A DNA stretch of 64,000 nt from Mesorhizobium sp. (GTDB taxonomy: Bacteria > Pseudomonadota > Alphaproteobacteria > Rhizobiales > Rhizobiaceae). The position numbers were made by a program, and so were the translations under genes. The DNA is taken from the NCBI RefSeq assembly GCF_017306545.1, contig NZ_JAFKID010000019.1, positions 24,913 through 88,912 of the forward strand. The letters run 5' to 3'. The notes beneath the pieces were generated by a model that ran no database searches, had not been told where the DNA came from, and saw only the letters and a list, made by a program, of their open reading frames with translations. Positions 9,054 to 18,051 of the stretch are shown here, one piece after another; within the stretch, counting starts at the first letter, position 1; each line of letters begins with the position of its first letter.

Positions 9054-10338
9054 CGCGGTGTCTATCCGCTTCGCGGGCGCGGCGCTCGGTGCCCTATTGG
9101 CACTCGGCGCGCTGTGGGCGGCCCCGGCCAGGGCCGAAAGCGTTTCGGCAAGCTTCGACTGCGCCAAGGCCGGCACCACGGTCGAAAAACTCATCTGCTC
9201 GCAGGCGGTGCTGCGCTGGCAGGATCTTAGCCTGTCGCGCGCCTATCGCGCTGCCCGCGATGCCGTCACCGGTTCCGCCCGCGACGATCTGGTGCTCGCT
9301 CAGCGCGACTGGGTGCGCGAGCGCGACCGCCGCTGCATCGCCGACCGGACATTCGCGGAACTGGCCGACACGGCAACTGAATTGGGCAAGCAGGCTTACG
9401 AGTGCCTGAACGTCGTCTATCTCGACCGCCGCCGCGCCTTGCAGGACCTTGCCTTGCCGCCCCTGTCGGCGAGCGGCATCAGGGAAATCGACCTTCAGCC
9501 GATCGCGGCGGCCCGTCCTGAGATTTCCGAAGGCGGCGTGCCGCGCATCGCCGGCATGCGCCTGTCGCCGGACGGCGGTCTGGCCGCGATCCTGCTGCCC
9601 AGCCTCGAGCTCGACGGCCCCGATCAGGTATGGCTCTACCGCATCGCGGACGGCAGGCTTGCTGCCGCCACGCCGATGCCGGACATGCAGCAGCCGCATC
9701 CGGACGGCGCGCCGATGGCGATAAAGGCGCTCGGCTGGCAGGGCGACACGCTTTATGTGCGGCTCGCGCTCTGGAGCGCCGGCGGCGAAAGCGAGGAAGG
9801 GCCGAGCGCCGTCTATGCCGCGACGCTTTCCGGCAGCGTCCAGTTGGGTACGGTGCCGGCCGAGATCGCCGGCCTCCTGGACAGCGACGGCGCGCCTGCC
9901 GAAACGGAAGCGATGGCGGACGGCGACGACGAAAGCGCGCAGACCGTCCGGGGCAATGACGACTTCCTCGCCTGGATCGACGACCACGGCCACGGCACCA
10001 TCGAACTCAAGGTTCGCAAGCGCGCCGCCGGTTCACCCTCTTATCTTGCGGCGTGGGGCGGCTGGGAACTGGCGGATTATCTCTTCGACGCGGACCGCTC
10101 CCGCCTTGTCTATCCGGCCGATACCGGGATCGCCGTCTTCGACATGGACACGCATGGCGAACGGCGCATCGCCGCCACCTCGCGGAGCGACCGGCCCTAC
10201 GCGGTTTCGGCCGATCTCGACCTCATCGTCTGGTCCACCCGCAACGCTTGCGGCGACGAGTTCATGACCGAGCAGGACGAGGACGCGCCCGAGCATTTCT
10301 GCCTTGCGCTTCTGGCACAGCCGGAGGAAAGCGAATGA
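9046..10338 (+). CDS. Exported LprI/DUF1311-like protein with C-terminal propeller-like part
   Basis: After a signal peptide (about 1-31, ending PARAES) there is a region with the DUF1311/LprI pattern. It begins FDCAKAGTTVEKLIC, continues with a helix ending QRDWVRERDRRC, and closes with a C-x6-YLDRRRAL segment. This family includes lysozyme inhibitors of the cell envelope. The remaining 300 residues look like a beta-rich repeat domain (segments such as WGGWELADYLFDADRSRLVY) and are clearly related to the gene at 11327. ATG 9046 is preferred; GTG 9022 is an alternative in-frame start. It overlaps the next gene by 4 bases. Confidence 0.72.
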   Translation: MTSAVSIRFAGAALGALLALGALWAAPARAESVSASFDCAKAGTTVEKLICSQAVLRWQDLSLSRAYRAARDAVTGSARDDLVLAQRDWVRERDRRCIADRTFAELADTATELGKQAYECLNVVYLDRRRALQDLALPPLSASGIREIDLQPIAAARPEISEGGVPRIAGMRLSPDGGLAAILLPSLELDGPDQVWLYRIADGRLAAATPMPDMQQPHPDGAPMAIKALGWQGDTLYVRLALWSAGGESEEGPSAVYAATLSGSVQLGTVPAEIAGLLDSDGAPAETEAMADGDDESAQTVRGNDDFLAWIDDHGHGTIELKVRKRAAGSPSYLAAWGGWELADYLFDADRSRLVYPADTGIAVFDMDTHGERRIAATSRSDRPYAVSADLDLIVWSTRNACGDEFMTEQDEDAPEHFCLALLAQPEESE

Positions 10339-11330
10339 CACGCAACGGATTGGCCTCCATCTGCGGAGCGGTCCTGCTGCTGGTGCTGGCCATGCCCGCT
10401 TTCGCACAGGACGAGGGCCGTGGCATCGGTATCGCCGTCGCCGGCCCAGCCTTCCACCTGCCGTCCGGCGTCAGCGTCGAGCGGCAGGACGTCTCCATCT
10501 CGATCTATTCCGTCAAGCTGACCTACGTCTTCAAGTCCGCCACGCAACAGACCGTGCATTTCACCTTCGCCATGCCCGAAATGCCGGTGGATGCCGCAGA
10601 GGACCTTGCCGCGCTCGATACGGACTCGGAAGCCGCGGGCCTTGCCGCCGACACGCGGCCGGCCAACTATATGAGCCTTTCCGTCAGCGTGAACGGCCAG
10701 CCGTTGACGCCTGGCGGCCACGGCCGGGCGCTGCTCGACGGCAAGGACGTCACAAGGCAATTGCTCGATGCCGGCGTGCCTCTGCTCAGCGGGTTCGACG
10801 GCCCGGGCGATCCGATCTGGCGGCGGCTGCCGCCGGAAAAGCAGGAAAAACTCAGGGCGAGCGGCCTGATGAGCGAGGATACGGCGGTGTGGACCTATCA
10901 GGCCGATTTCGCCTGGGATGCGACGCTCGAACCGGGCGAGACGCGCGTCGAGGTCGGCTATGCTCCGCTTGCCCACTATTGGAGCGACATCAATCTCGAC
11001 AGCTTCCCCGAGATGGAGACCGACGGTTCGGCGACGCGAGCCTATTGCATCGACGCCGCCATACGCCGCGCGTTCCTTTCCGGCAAGCATCAGTACGAGC
11101 TCTACACCGTCACCCATCTGACGCCGCAAGACGGATGGCACGGGCCGGCGAGGCATTACCGGCTGGAGGTGGAGAAGCGGCATCCCACCGATCTGGTCGC
11201 CTTCTGTCCGCAAGAGGCGAAGAAAATCTCGCCGACGCGGTTCGAATGGACGGCCACGGACTACACGCCCGGCACTGCAACCGGCGTCCTGTTCTTCTGG
11301 GACCTCGAAACGCCCGACCAACGGGAATGA
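10335..11330 (+). CDS. Exported DUF4424-like protein
   Basis: 331 residues with a signal peptide (about 1-24, ending PAFAQD). The pattern QTVHFTFAMPEMPVD near residue 80 and the overall layout match DUF4424, a family of exported proteins of unknown function in proteobacteria. A Cys pair (AYCIDAA, and VAFCPQE near the C-terminus) may form a disulphide. ATGA overlaps join it to both flanking LprI-like paralogues, so the three are almost certainly co-translated. Confidence 0.72.
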   Translation: MTRNGLASICGAVLLLVLAMPAFAQDEGRGIGIAVAGPAFHLPSGVSVERQDVSISIYSVKLTYVFKSATQQTVHFTFAMPEMPVDAAEDLAALDTDSEAAGLAADTRPANYMSLSVSVNGQPLTPGGHGRALLDGKDVTRQLLDAGVPLLSGFDGPGDPIWRRLPPEKQEKLRASGLMSEDTAVWTYQADFAWDATLEPGETRVEVGYAPLAHYWSDINLDSFPEMETDGSATRAYCIDAAIRRAFLSGKHQYELYTVTHLTPQDGWHGPARHYRLEVEKRHPTDLVAFCPQEAKKISPTRFEWTATDYTPGTATGVLFFWDLETPDQRE

Positions 11331-12988
11331 CCATGAGACGATCGATCCCGCTGCTGTTCTTCGCGCTGGCCCTGTTGCCGGCAATGCCGGCGCTCGCCGG
11401 TCCCGGCTTCGACTGCGGCAGGGCGATCCGCCAGATCGACAAGGCGATTTGTGCCTGGGACACGGTAGGCATGCTCGATGGCAGGATGGCCGATGCCTTC
11501 AAGGCGACGCTCGCGGCGCAGAAGGACGAGACCGCCGCCGCCTCTGTCAAGGCCAACCAGAAGGCATGGCTTGCCGAGCGCGACAGACGTTGCGGGCTGG
11601 AGGCCGTGACGCCGCAGGAAGGCAGCGAGGACGGGCTGAGCCCGAAGGAATTCGGGCAGTTGATGTGCCTTCAAGCAATCTATCCGCAGCGCATCGCGCA
11701 GTTGATGGACCTGACCGTGCCGCCTCTCGTCCCGCTCCACGTCAGGACGGTGCCGGTCGAGCCGTTGCTGGCAGCCTATCCGGACGACTGGCAACAGGCC
11801 GGGTATCAGGCGATGTTTTCGCCCGACAAGTCGTTGATGGCTTTGGGTATCGAGGATAGTGCCGGCTACATCATGCAGGTTTGGCTCTACGAGCCGCAAA
11901 GCGGCAGGCTGGCGAAGGCCTCGCCCCGCACGCATGAGGGCAAGGTGGAAAAGCCCGAGGACATCGCGGAACTCAATTCCTGGTCATGGGGCGAGGACGG
12001 CCGCTTCTACGTTCGCGCCGACCGGCCGCTCGGCGAGGACAGCCTGTTCGCAGCCGACATGGACGGCTATGCCGAGGTGACGCCGCCCGCCGACATTGTG
12101 CAAAAATTCGCCGCCGCCGATGCCGCCGGCCAGGCCGCTCGCCAGAACAGCGAGACGCCCGAGGTGGATCGTCCGCCCGGCTTCGACGACGACAGTTACG
12201 ACGAGCAGCAAGGCGGCGGCTTCACCGCCTGGGCGCAGAACAGGGGCCACGGTTCCTTCGAGCTTCTGGCCACGCGCAAGGGCGACGCGGAACCGCGCCC
12301 GATCGCCTCCGGCGGCTGGGAACTGCGGAACTTCCAGTTCGACCCCGGCGGCACACGGCTGTTCTACAATGGCGAGGACGGCATCCTCGTCACCGATCCC
12401 GAGACCGGCGTGACGCGCCGCCTCAAAGGCACGCGCGGCATGGACCTCGAAGTCCGGCCGGTCGCGCTCTCGGCCGACGGCGCAACCCTCGTCTACTGGG
12501 CCGTCGGCTCCTGCACGGACGATGTCGCCGATGGGATCGATCCGAACATAGGCGACGACGGTGCCCGACGCGTATGTCTCGCCTATCTGCCGGCTGCGGC
12601 CGCAACGTCCGTTCCGGCTTCCGAAACCACGCCGGCAAAGGCGGAGGCGGTTTCTCGCGACCCATGGGTGGGCGAATGGGCGGGCAGCGGCGAAGGTTCG
12701 CTTGCGGCCACCATCCGGCGGGGCACCGCCAAGCCCGACTATCTGGTGATCGAGCTTGCGACCGGCACGCCCGGCTGTTCGGGCGCCGTCACGCTCTACG
12801 GCAAACCGAAGGGCGCGACCGTGCTCGGCGAAAGCTACGATCCGAACGATCCTTCCGCGCCGGTCTGCCGGGTGGAGTTGTCGCTCGACGGCAAGGGTAC
12901 GCTGAAGACAGAGGTGGCCGGGCCCTGCACTACCTATCACGGGACCTCCTGCGGCTTCGACGGCAGCCTGACGCGGAGTGAACAATGA
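11327..12988 (+). CDS. Exported LprI/DUF1311-like protein, paralogue of the gene at 9046, with extra C-terminal domain
   Basis: 553 residues. Signal peptide about 1-24. The LprI-like region starts FDCGRAIRQIDKAIC and has QKAWLAERDRRC and a later QLMCLQAIYPQRIAQL. The middle repeats the plan of the upstream paralogue (GGWELRNFQFDPGGTRLFY against GGWELADYLFDADRSRLVY). A further C-terminal domain of about 120 residues starts near DPWVGEWAGSGEGS and resembles small lipocalin-like or beta-barrel exported domains. This shows a duplication of the two-part protein around the DUF4424 gene. Confidence 0.72.
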   Translation: MTMRRSIPLLFFALALLPAMPALAGPGFDCGRAIRQIDKAICAWDTVGMLDGRMADAFKATLAAQKDETAAASVKANQKAWLAERDRRCGLEAVTPQEGSEDGLSPKEFGQLMCLQAIYPQRIAQLMDLTVPPLVPLHVRTVPVEPLLAAYPDDWQQAGYQAMFSPDKSLMALGIEDSAGYIMQVWLYEPQSGRLAKASPRTHEGKVEKPEDIAELNSWSWGEDGRFYVRADRPLGEDSLFAADMDGYAEVTPPADIVQKFAAADAAGQAARQNSETPEVDRPPGFDDDSYDEQQGGGFTAWAQNRGHGSFELLATRKGDAEPRPIASGGWELRNFQFDPGGTRLFYNGEDGILVTDPETGVTRRLKGTRGMDLEVRPVALSADGATLVYWAVGSCTDDVADGIDPNIGDDGARRVCLAYLPAAAATSVPASETTPAKAEAVSRDPWVGEWAGSGEGSLAATIRRGTAKPDYLVIELATGTPGCSGAVTLYGKPKGATVLGESYDPNDPSAPVCRVELSLDGKGTLKTEVAGPCTTYHGTSCGFDGSLTRSEQ

Positions 12989-13011
12989 GGCCGCGAGAAA
13001 AGGAAAGGGCC

Positions 13012-13380
13012 ATGTCCATCAAATCGATTGCCGCAGTCTTCTTTGTCATCGGTTGCCTGCCGCCTGCCGGTCCGGCATGGGCGCAGATCGCCGGCGACGA
13101 GCAGGGATTTCAGCAACTGGCGGCGGCGCTGAAGGCTGACGATGCGGAGCGGCAATCCGCCATCGCAACCTGTATCGAGCAGGGCATCGGCGACAATCCG
13201 GCCGGAGCTGCCCAGTTCATGGGCGTGCCGGTGGAAAAAGCGGCCGAAGCGTGGTGCACGCGCATGACCAATGGCATCGCCAACGGCCTGCTTACCCTTG
13301 CCGATGTCACGGCGCTGAACAGCGGAACGGTCACGCCGGGCGCCCAGAAAGTGCTGACAACCGTCTCGGAGGGCAAGTAG
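13012..13380 (+). CDS. Small exported helical protein
   Basis: 122 residues with a signal peptide (about 1-25, ending GPAWAQ). The mature part is helical with two Cys (ATCIEQG and AWCTRMTNG), a pattern also seen in small Rap1a/Tai-like periplasmic proteins; that link is only suggestive. ATG 13012 after AAGGAAAGG is preferred over ATG 12985, which would overlap the previous stop. It is the last gene of the exported-protein operon. Confidence 0.65.
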   Translation: MSIKSIAAVFFVIGCLPPAGPAWAQIAGDEQGFQQLAAALKADDAERQSAIATCIEQGIGDNPAGAAQFMGVPVEKAAEAWCTRMTNGIANGLLTLADVTALNSGTVTPGAQKVLTTVSEGK

Positions 13381-13627
13381 ATATCGTGAGCAACTTTCGT
13401 GACGACCTGCGGCTCGACGGCGACCGCGGAGGGTTTTCCATCACCCTCGACCTCCCCGTGGTACAAAACGGACCGCTCAAATGCCCCGAAAGTCAATGCA
13501 ATGCGTCACCGTCGCCAATGGCGACGTTTGAGCTGTTCAAAGCGCGATCGTCACGCCTTCCGCAGCGTACCAAAATTTCGGCAGATACAGGATTTTGCAA
13601 GGATTGGCCTGCTCCTGAGCGATGCTT
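13381..13627. other. Intergenic stretch, no gene seen
   Basis: These 247 bases lie between the end of the exported-protein operon and a convergent DUF982 gene. I see no convincing coding frame. A short inverted repeat around 13507-13530 (CGTCGCC...GGCGACG) could act as a terminator stem but lacks a T-run. Confidence 0.4.
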
Positions 13628-13927
13628 TCACACTGCCGGCAGGATCGACCACTCTCGGGCAAGCTGAGTCGAGGCCCGCCTGTAGGCGTCGTCGACGAGA
13701 ATGCCCTTGCCATCGGCGAATCGCTGGAACGCTTCGCGGGCATCCTTGCCGCTTTTTTCGCCATTCAGGGCTTTCCTGCAAACGTCGATGGCGGCCGAGC
13801 GATCGAGATCGGACAGTCCGCTCCACTCGATCAACACGTCGTAGGCATCAAGGACGGTCTCGATTTCACGCGGGAATCCAAGGCCGATGAAAACCGAAAC
13901 CGGTTGATCGAATTGGGCGTGCTTCAT
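13628..13927 (-). CDS. DUF982 domain protein
   Basis: 99 residues starting MKHAQFDQPVSVFIG. Features typical of DUF982 are the opening strand with a PV.V...G pattern, the helix with DAYDVLIEWSGLSDLDRS, the central ACRKAL-like helix (DVCRKALNGEKSGKDAREAF) and the late helix RASTQLAREW. This family is small, cytoplasmic, of unknown function and abundant in Rhizobiales. A second member lies at 15223. Confidence 0.8.
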   Translation of the reverse strand: MKHAQFDQPVSVFIGLGFPREIETVLDAYDVLIEWSGLSDLDRSAAIDVCRKALNGEKSGKDAREAFQRFADGKGILVDDAYRRASTQLAREWSILPAV

Positions 13928-14108
13928 CTGAGGTGCTCCTAACGAAAGCGATCTTGCCAACCAGCGCTCAGAAACGGGCGACACCGAGATCGGTTCTGTC
14001 ACAAATGAAAACCGCTGCGGGTGCGTTTGTGATGGAGAGCGCCCTGTGGTTGCCGGAAACGCGCCCCATGTGACGATTTCCTGACGCTTCCGTTGCAGGA
14101 GGAGGACC

Positions 14109-14876
14109 GTGGCGCAGACGCTTCACTCCCTCGACCACGAGGCCGGTCACAACGCAGACAAACGACGGCGGATGGCCGGCCAAGCTTATTTTCTGGTCAT
14201 GGCGCCCGCCGTCATTGGCTCGATCGCGCTTGCCACCGCACTGGTGGCGATCGTCGATCCCACCATCCGACCGCAGCTTTTGCAGGAAGACGGCATCGTC
14301 GAGGCGGCCAGCGTCATCGTCCTGCTGTTCGTCGTCACGGGATCGGTTTACGCGATCTATCGCTGGGGGCCTCGGTTTCCCTTCGTTCTCGCGGGCCTGC
14401 TCGGATTTGCCGAACTGATGGACGAAACCAGCTTCGGATCGAGGCTTTTCGGCTTCGATCCACCTCCCCTCTACGGCGGCGGGGAACTCGACGGATTCCA
14501 TGATCTGGCGATCCTGGTTTTCCGGTTGCTCCGCGTCGTCAGCCAGGATCTCGCCTGGCTATGGGTGGGCCTGATGCTGGTCGTGGCGGTCGCACTGGTG
14601 GCCTACGCCACCCATCAGATTGCAAAAAGCGTGGGCGACACGGCCGGCGGGATATCCAGCCATACCCTGATCCTCCTGCACTTCGGGCTGATCGGCTTCG
14701 CCCAGGTCATCGACGTCGCGACGCATTCGCACGTTCTGGCGGCCATGGAAGAAGTCTTTGAACTGGATGCGGAAATCCTGCTTGGCTTCTACCTGCTCCA
14801 GCAAGCGCACCTGGCGTCCGATGTCGGCAATACCGTCGGAGATCGAAAAGACAATTCGGTCGGAGCGGCGAGTTGA
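14109..14876 (+). CDS. Integral membrane protein, unknown function
   Basis: 255 residues with about six hydrophobic helices (near 24-50, 63-83, 90-102, 140-170, 186-205 and 222-235). The GTG start at 14109 sits 6 bases after a strong AGGAGGAGG. ATG 14173 would remove 21 residues but has no such site. Between the helices is an acidic segment (ELMDETSFGSRLFGFD). No family name is recognised. Confidence 0.65.
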   Translation: MAQTLHSLDHEAGHNADKRRRMAGQAYFLVMAPAVIGSIALATALVAIVDPTIRPQLLQEDGIVEAASVIVLLFVVTGSVYAIYRWGPRFPFVLAGLLGFAELMDETSFGSRLFGFDPPPLYGGGELDGFHDLAILVFRLLRVVSQDLAWLWVGLMLVVAVALVAYATHQIAKSVGDTAGGISSHTLILLHFGLIGFAQVIDVATHSHVLAAMEEVFELDAEILLGFYLLQQAHLASDVGNTVGDRKDNSVGAAS

Positions 14877-14946
14877 CCCGCCTGGCTTCCTGCCTCCTGC
14901 CGCAAAGGCGCCGGCCCAAGACCGGCAAGTCCGCCGCCAATGATCG

Positions 14947-15141
14947 CTAGGCGGCCGCCTCTGCCGAAATGAACCGGTTCAGTTCCGACATCAGCCGCTC
15001 TGCATCGCTCTTGCTGATCTTCAGATTGATGACGGTGTCGTCTTCCGCCGCCAGTTCGATGCTGCCAAGAAGCGGAGTTTTGGAAAGAAGATCGACGCCG
15101 TAGCCTTCATATTTGGCGACGATCGTATCAGGGCTGCACAT
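14947..15141 (-). CDS. Small hypothetical protein
   Basis: 64 residues starting MCSPDTIVAKYEG and ending FISAEAAA. ATG 15141 is chosen because AAGGAG lies 7 bases upstream; an ATG at 15147 is too close to that site. It is soluble, with a predicted strand-rich first half and a C-terminal helix. It sits between a membrane protein and a DUF982 gene. No family recognised. Confidence 0.55.
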   Translation of the reverse strand: MCSPDTIVAKYEGYGVDLLSKTPLLGSIELAAEDDTVINLKISKSDAERLMSELNRFISAEAAA

Positions 15142-15222
15142 GGCCATTCTCCTTACGGGGCCAGCAAACCACCAACGTCGTGCCGCATCAAGGATAATCG
15201 GCCCAGACCTGCCTGAGACAAT

Positions 15223-15537
15223 TCAGGCGGACAGCCGTTTGCCCGCGTTCCGGCGACCGGCCGGTTGCCACATCATGTCCTTCGCCATGACGCCGCTGAC
15301 GCGGCAGAGCGCCGAAAACGCCCGGCAGGCTTCCTCGACGTCGGTAACGCCGACGCTGGCCCCGAAACAGGCGTTGAAGGCGGCCTGATAAAGCTTGCCC
15401 TGCCGGCCCGCCGGCCATTCGGCCAACAGGTCGAGAGCCTGCTCGATCCCGTAAATCTCCTCGATCGGCAGGCCGTCCGAAGAACGGACCCGAACCGGAA
15501 TGGCAAATTGCAGGCTACGCATCGAAACGTCTTTCAT
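15223..15537 (-). CDS. DUF982 domain protein (second copy)
   Basis: 104 residues starting MKDVSMRSLQF. It shows the DUF982 layout: an opening strand (IPVRV), IYGIEQALDLLAEWPAGRQGKLYQAAFNAC, then DVEEACRAFSALC and a basic tail. It is diverged from the copy at 13628. The in-frame extension upstream to 15681 lacks a ribosome binding site and is not included. Confidence 0.78.
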   Translation of the reverse strand: MKDVSMRSLQFAIPVRVRSSDGLPIEEIYGIEQALDLLAEWPAGRQGKLYQAAFNACFGASVGVTDVEEACRAFSALCRVSGVMAKDMMWQPAGRRNAGKRLSA

Positions 15538-15718
15538 CCGTGCTCCGTCGTCGGACGGGTACGCATAGTGTGGTTGGTTGCTGTCGCGGGCGCTTGTCAG
15601 CCTCAAATGTGGCCTCAGTGCGGAAGCTTCAAGCCTCTCCCCGTCATATTGAAGGTTGAAGAACAGCCGTTTCGATGTCACATGATAGGCACGTTATCAG
15701 AGCCATTCCTGCCACATC

Positions 15719-16546
15719 ATGACCACCTATCTCGATGCCGCCACGGCCCCGCTGCGCAACACGGGCCAGATCCGTCTCTATAATGAGGACGCTTTCGCGG
15801 GCATGCGCGACGCCTGCCAGTTGACGGCACGCTGCCTGGATGAACTGGCGGAACTGGTAAAACCCGGAGTGACCACCAACGCCATCGACCGCTTCGTCTT
15901 CGAATTCGGCATGGACCACGGCGCCCTGCCCGCGACCCTCAACTATCGCGGCTACACAAAATCCTCCTGCACCTCGATCAACCACGTCGTCTGTCATGGC
16001 ATCCCGGACGACAAGCCGCTGCGCGAAGGCGACATCGTCAACATCGACGTCACCTACATCCTCGACGGCTGGCACGGCGATTCCTCGCGCATGTATCCGG
16101 TCGGCCCGATCAAGCGAGCGGCCGAACGCCTGCTCGAAGTCACGCATGAGTGCCTGATGCGCGGCATCGCCGCCGTCAGGCCCGGCGCCCGTACCGGCGC
16201 CATCGGGGCCGCGATCCAGAGCTATGCCGAGGGCGAGCGCTGCTCTGTGGTGCGCGACTTCTGCGGCCACGGCGTCGGCCTCCTTTTCCACGACGCCCCC
16301 AACATCCTGCATTACGGCCATGCGAACGAGGGCGTCGAGATGCGCCCCGGCATGATCTTCACCATCGAGCCGATGATCAATCTCGGTCGCCCGCACGTAA
16401 AGGTGCTGTCCGACGGCTGGACGGCGGTGACGCGCGACCGCTCGCTGTCGGCGCAATACGAGCATTCGGTCGGTGTCACCGAAACGGGCTGCGAAATCTT
16501 CACGCTCTCGCCCAAGGGGCTGGACCGCCCTGGCCTGCCCGCCTGA
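15719..16546 (+). CDS. map: Methionine aminopeptidase, type I
   Basis: Removes the initiator Met from nascent proteins in the cytoplasm. 275 residues with all five metal ligands visible: D110 (NIDVTY), D121 (HGDSSR), H184 (GHGVG), E217 (TIEPM) and E248 (YEHSV), plus the conserved H93 in VCHGIP. Length and order match type I enzymes. It precedes radC by 97 bases on the same strand. Confidence 0.96.
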   Translation: MTTYLDAATAPLRNTGQIRLYNEDAFAGMRDACQLTARCLDELAELVKPGVTTNAIDRFVFEFGMDHGALPATLNYRGYTKSSCTSINHVVCHGIPDDKPLREGDIVNIDVTYILDGWHGDSSRMYPVGPIKRAAERLLEVTHECLMRGIAAVRPGARTGAIGAAIQSYAEGERCSVVRDFCGHGVGLLFHDAPNILHYGHANEGVEMRPGMIFTIEPMINLGRPHVKVLSDGWTAVTRDRSLSAQYEHSVGVTETGCEIFTLSPKGLDRPGLPA

Positions 16547-16643
16547 CCCAACCGACTGCCGGTCGCGCGGCCTGTGGAAAAAAGGCTGAAAACGGCCGTT
16601 CAATGCGCCGCCGACATGGCCTATCATCGAGCCGGCGGGAGCG

Positions 16644-17405
16644 ATGGACTTGGGTTCGGACAAGCGAGAAAACGCTGGATTTCTGGCCGAGCAGGCGATC
16701 GCACCGCCTGCCGGAACGCCGGCGCCACATGAAAAGCCGCACTATCTCGGCCACCGCGACCGGCTGCGCGAGCGCTTTTCGCTCGCCGGGCACATCGCCC
16801 TGCCTGACTACGAGCTTCTGGAACTGCTTCTGTTTCGCCTGATTCCGCGCGCCGACACCAAGCCGGTGGCCAAGGCGCTGCTGGCCCGCTTCGGCACGCT
16901 GGCCGAAGTGCTGGGAGCCCCCGAAACGCTGCTGCGCGAAGTCAAGGGCGTCGGCCCGGCGGTGGCGCTCGACCTGAAGGTGATCGCGGCCGCCGCCCAG
17001 CGCATGCTGCGTTCGCAGATCACGGAGCGCGAAACCCTGTCTTCATGGCAGCAAGTGCTGGATTATTGCCGCGCCGCCATGGCCTTCGAGGAGCGCGAGC
17101 AGTTCCGCATCCTGTTCCTGGACAAGAAGAACGTGCTGATCGCCGACGAAGTGCAGCAGACCGGCACGGTCGATCATACCCCCGTCTATCCGCGCGAGGT
17201 GGTGCGGCGCGCGCTGGAACTTTCGGCAACCGCCATCGTCCTTGCTCATAACCACCCGTCCGGCGATCCCACCCCTTCGCGCGCCGATATCGAGATGACC
17301 AAGGAGATCGTCGAGATCGGCAAGCGGCTCGGCATAGCCGTGCACGACCACATCATCATCGGCAAGAAGGGCCATGTGTCGATGAAGGGGTTGCTGCTGA
17401 TCTGA
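16644..17405 (+). CDS. radC: RadC family JAB/MPN-domain protein
   Basis: 253 residues. The N-terminal helix-hairpin-helix region ([28 protein letters not shown], then [13 protein letters not shown]) is followed by the JAMM metal site [14 protein letters not shown]. The RadC-type C-terminus [12 protein letters not shown] is present. The family's role in DNA repair is unsettled. ATG 16644 follows a GGCGGGAG stretch. Confidence 0.93.
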   Translation: MDLGSDKRENAGFLAEQAIAPPAGTPAPHEKPHYLGHRDRLRERFSLAGHIALPDYELLELLLFRLIPRADTKPVAKALLARFGTLAEVLGAPETLLREVKGVGPAVALDLKVIAAAAQRMLRSQITERETLSSWQQVLDYCRAAMAFEEREQFRILFLDKKNVLIADEVQQTGTVDHTPVYPREVVRRALELSATAIVLAHNHPSGDPTPSRADIEMTKEIVEIGKRLGIAVHDHIIIGKKGHVSMKGLLLI

Positions 17406-17406
17406 A

Positions 17407-17931
17407 TCAGCTCGGCGGAACGGTTCCGCAAGCATCGGCAATGCGGCCCACAGCCTGCCTGACTCCCGTCAGGTCGAAGTCGGCTTCGCCGCGACCGGAC
17501 AGGAAACCGAACCGCCACGACACGGAAAGACGGCCGGCGGATGCCAGCGCGGCGACACCGTCGGCACCGGCCCTGAAAAGCACCTTGCCGCCGCGACGCA
17601 CCGCCCAGCGCTCGTTGAAGCTGTCGGAATCGATCGTGACGCGCACCGTGACGGCTTCGTCGGCTGATATTTTGTCGTTGATCCAGAGCCATTCCCGCCA
17701 GTGCGGTTCGCCGCCCGGATCGCAGGCTATGGTCAGGATCGGACTGTAGCTCAGCGCGCCGCCCCCGGCGCTGAGCTTGTTGGTTGCCAAAAGCGCCGCG
17801 GTCGCCTGCCCGCTCTCGCCGTCGCCGAACCGCCACCGCTCCGGCGCATCGTCCGCGAACGCGCCGCAGCAAAGGCTCGCCAGTGCGAGCGCCGCGGCGC
17901 CGCCCCGCCGCATGACCGTTGCCCGCATCAT
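17407..17931 (-). CDS. Small exported protein of unknown function
   Basis: 174 residues with a signal peptide (about 1-26, ending CCGAFADD). The mature part is beta-rich and has two Cys (TIACDPGG and ADACGTVPPS). ATG 17931 lies near a GGAGGG on the - strand; ATG 17913 is another option. It is convergent with radC, whose stop is 1 base away. Confidence 0.6.
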   Translation of the reverse strand: MMRATVMRRGGAAALALASLCCGAFADDAPERWRFGDGESGQATAALLATNKLSAGGGALSYSPILTIACDPGGEPHWREWLWINDKISADEAVTVRVTIDSDSFNERWAVRRGGKVLFRAGADGVAALASAGRLSVSWRFGFLSGRGEADFDLTGVRQAVGRIADACGTVPPS

Positions 17932-18006
17932 CCGCACCGCCCTCCGAAACCGTATCAAATGGCGTCCGAAACCCGTGCCCAGCATGCCAACAACGGAGCA
18001 TGCCAA

Positions 18007-18035
18007 CAAAAAAGGCCGCCTTGCGGCGGCCTTTC
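18007..18035 (-). terminator. Rho-independent terminator of tig
   Basis: On the - strand a 9-bp stem AAGGCCGCC/GGCGGCCTT (18012-18033) with a 4-base loop ends in a run of T (complement of the A-run 18008-18013), 16 bases after the tig stop. Confidence 0.85.
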
Positions 18036-18051
18036 CCGTCTTTTCGCCTGC

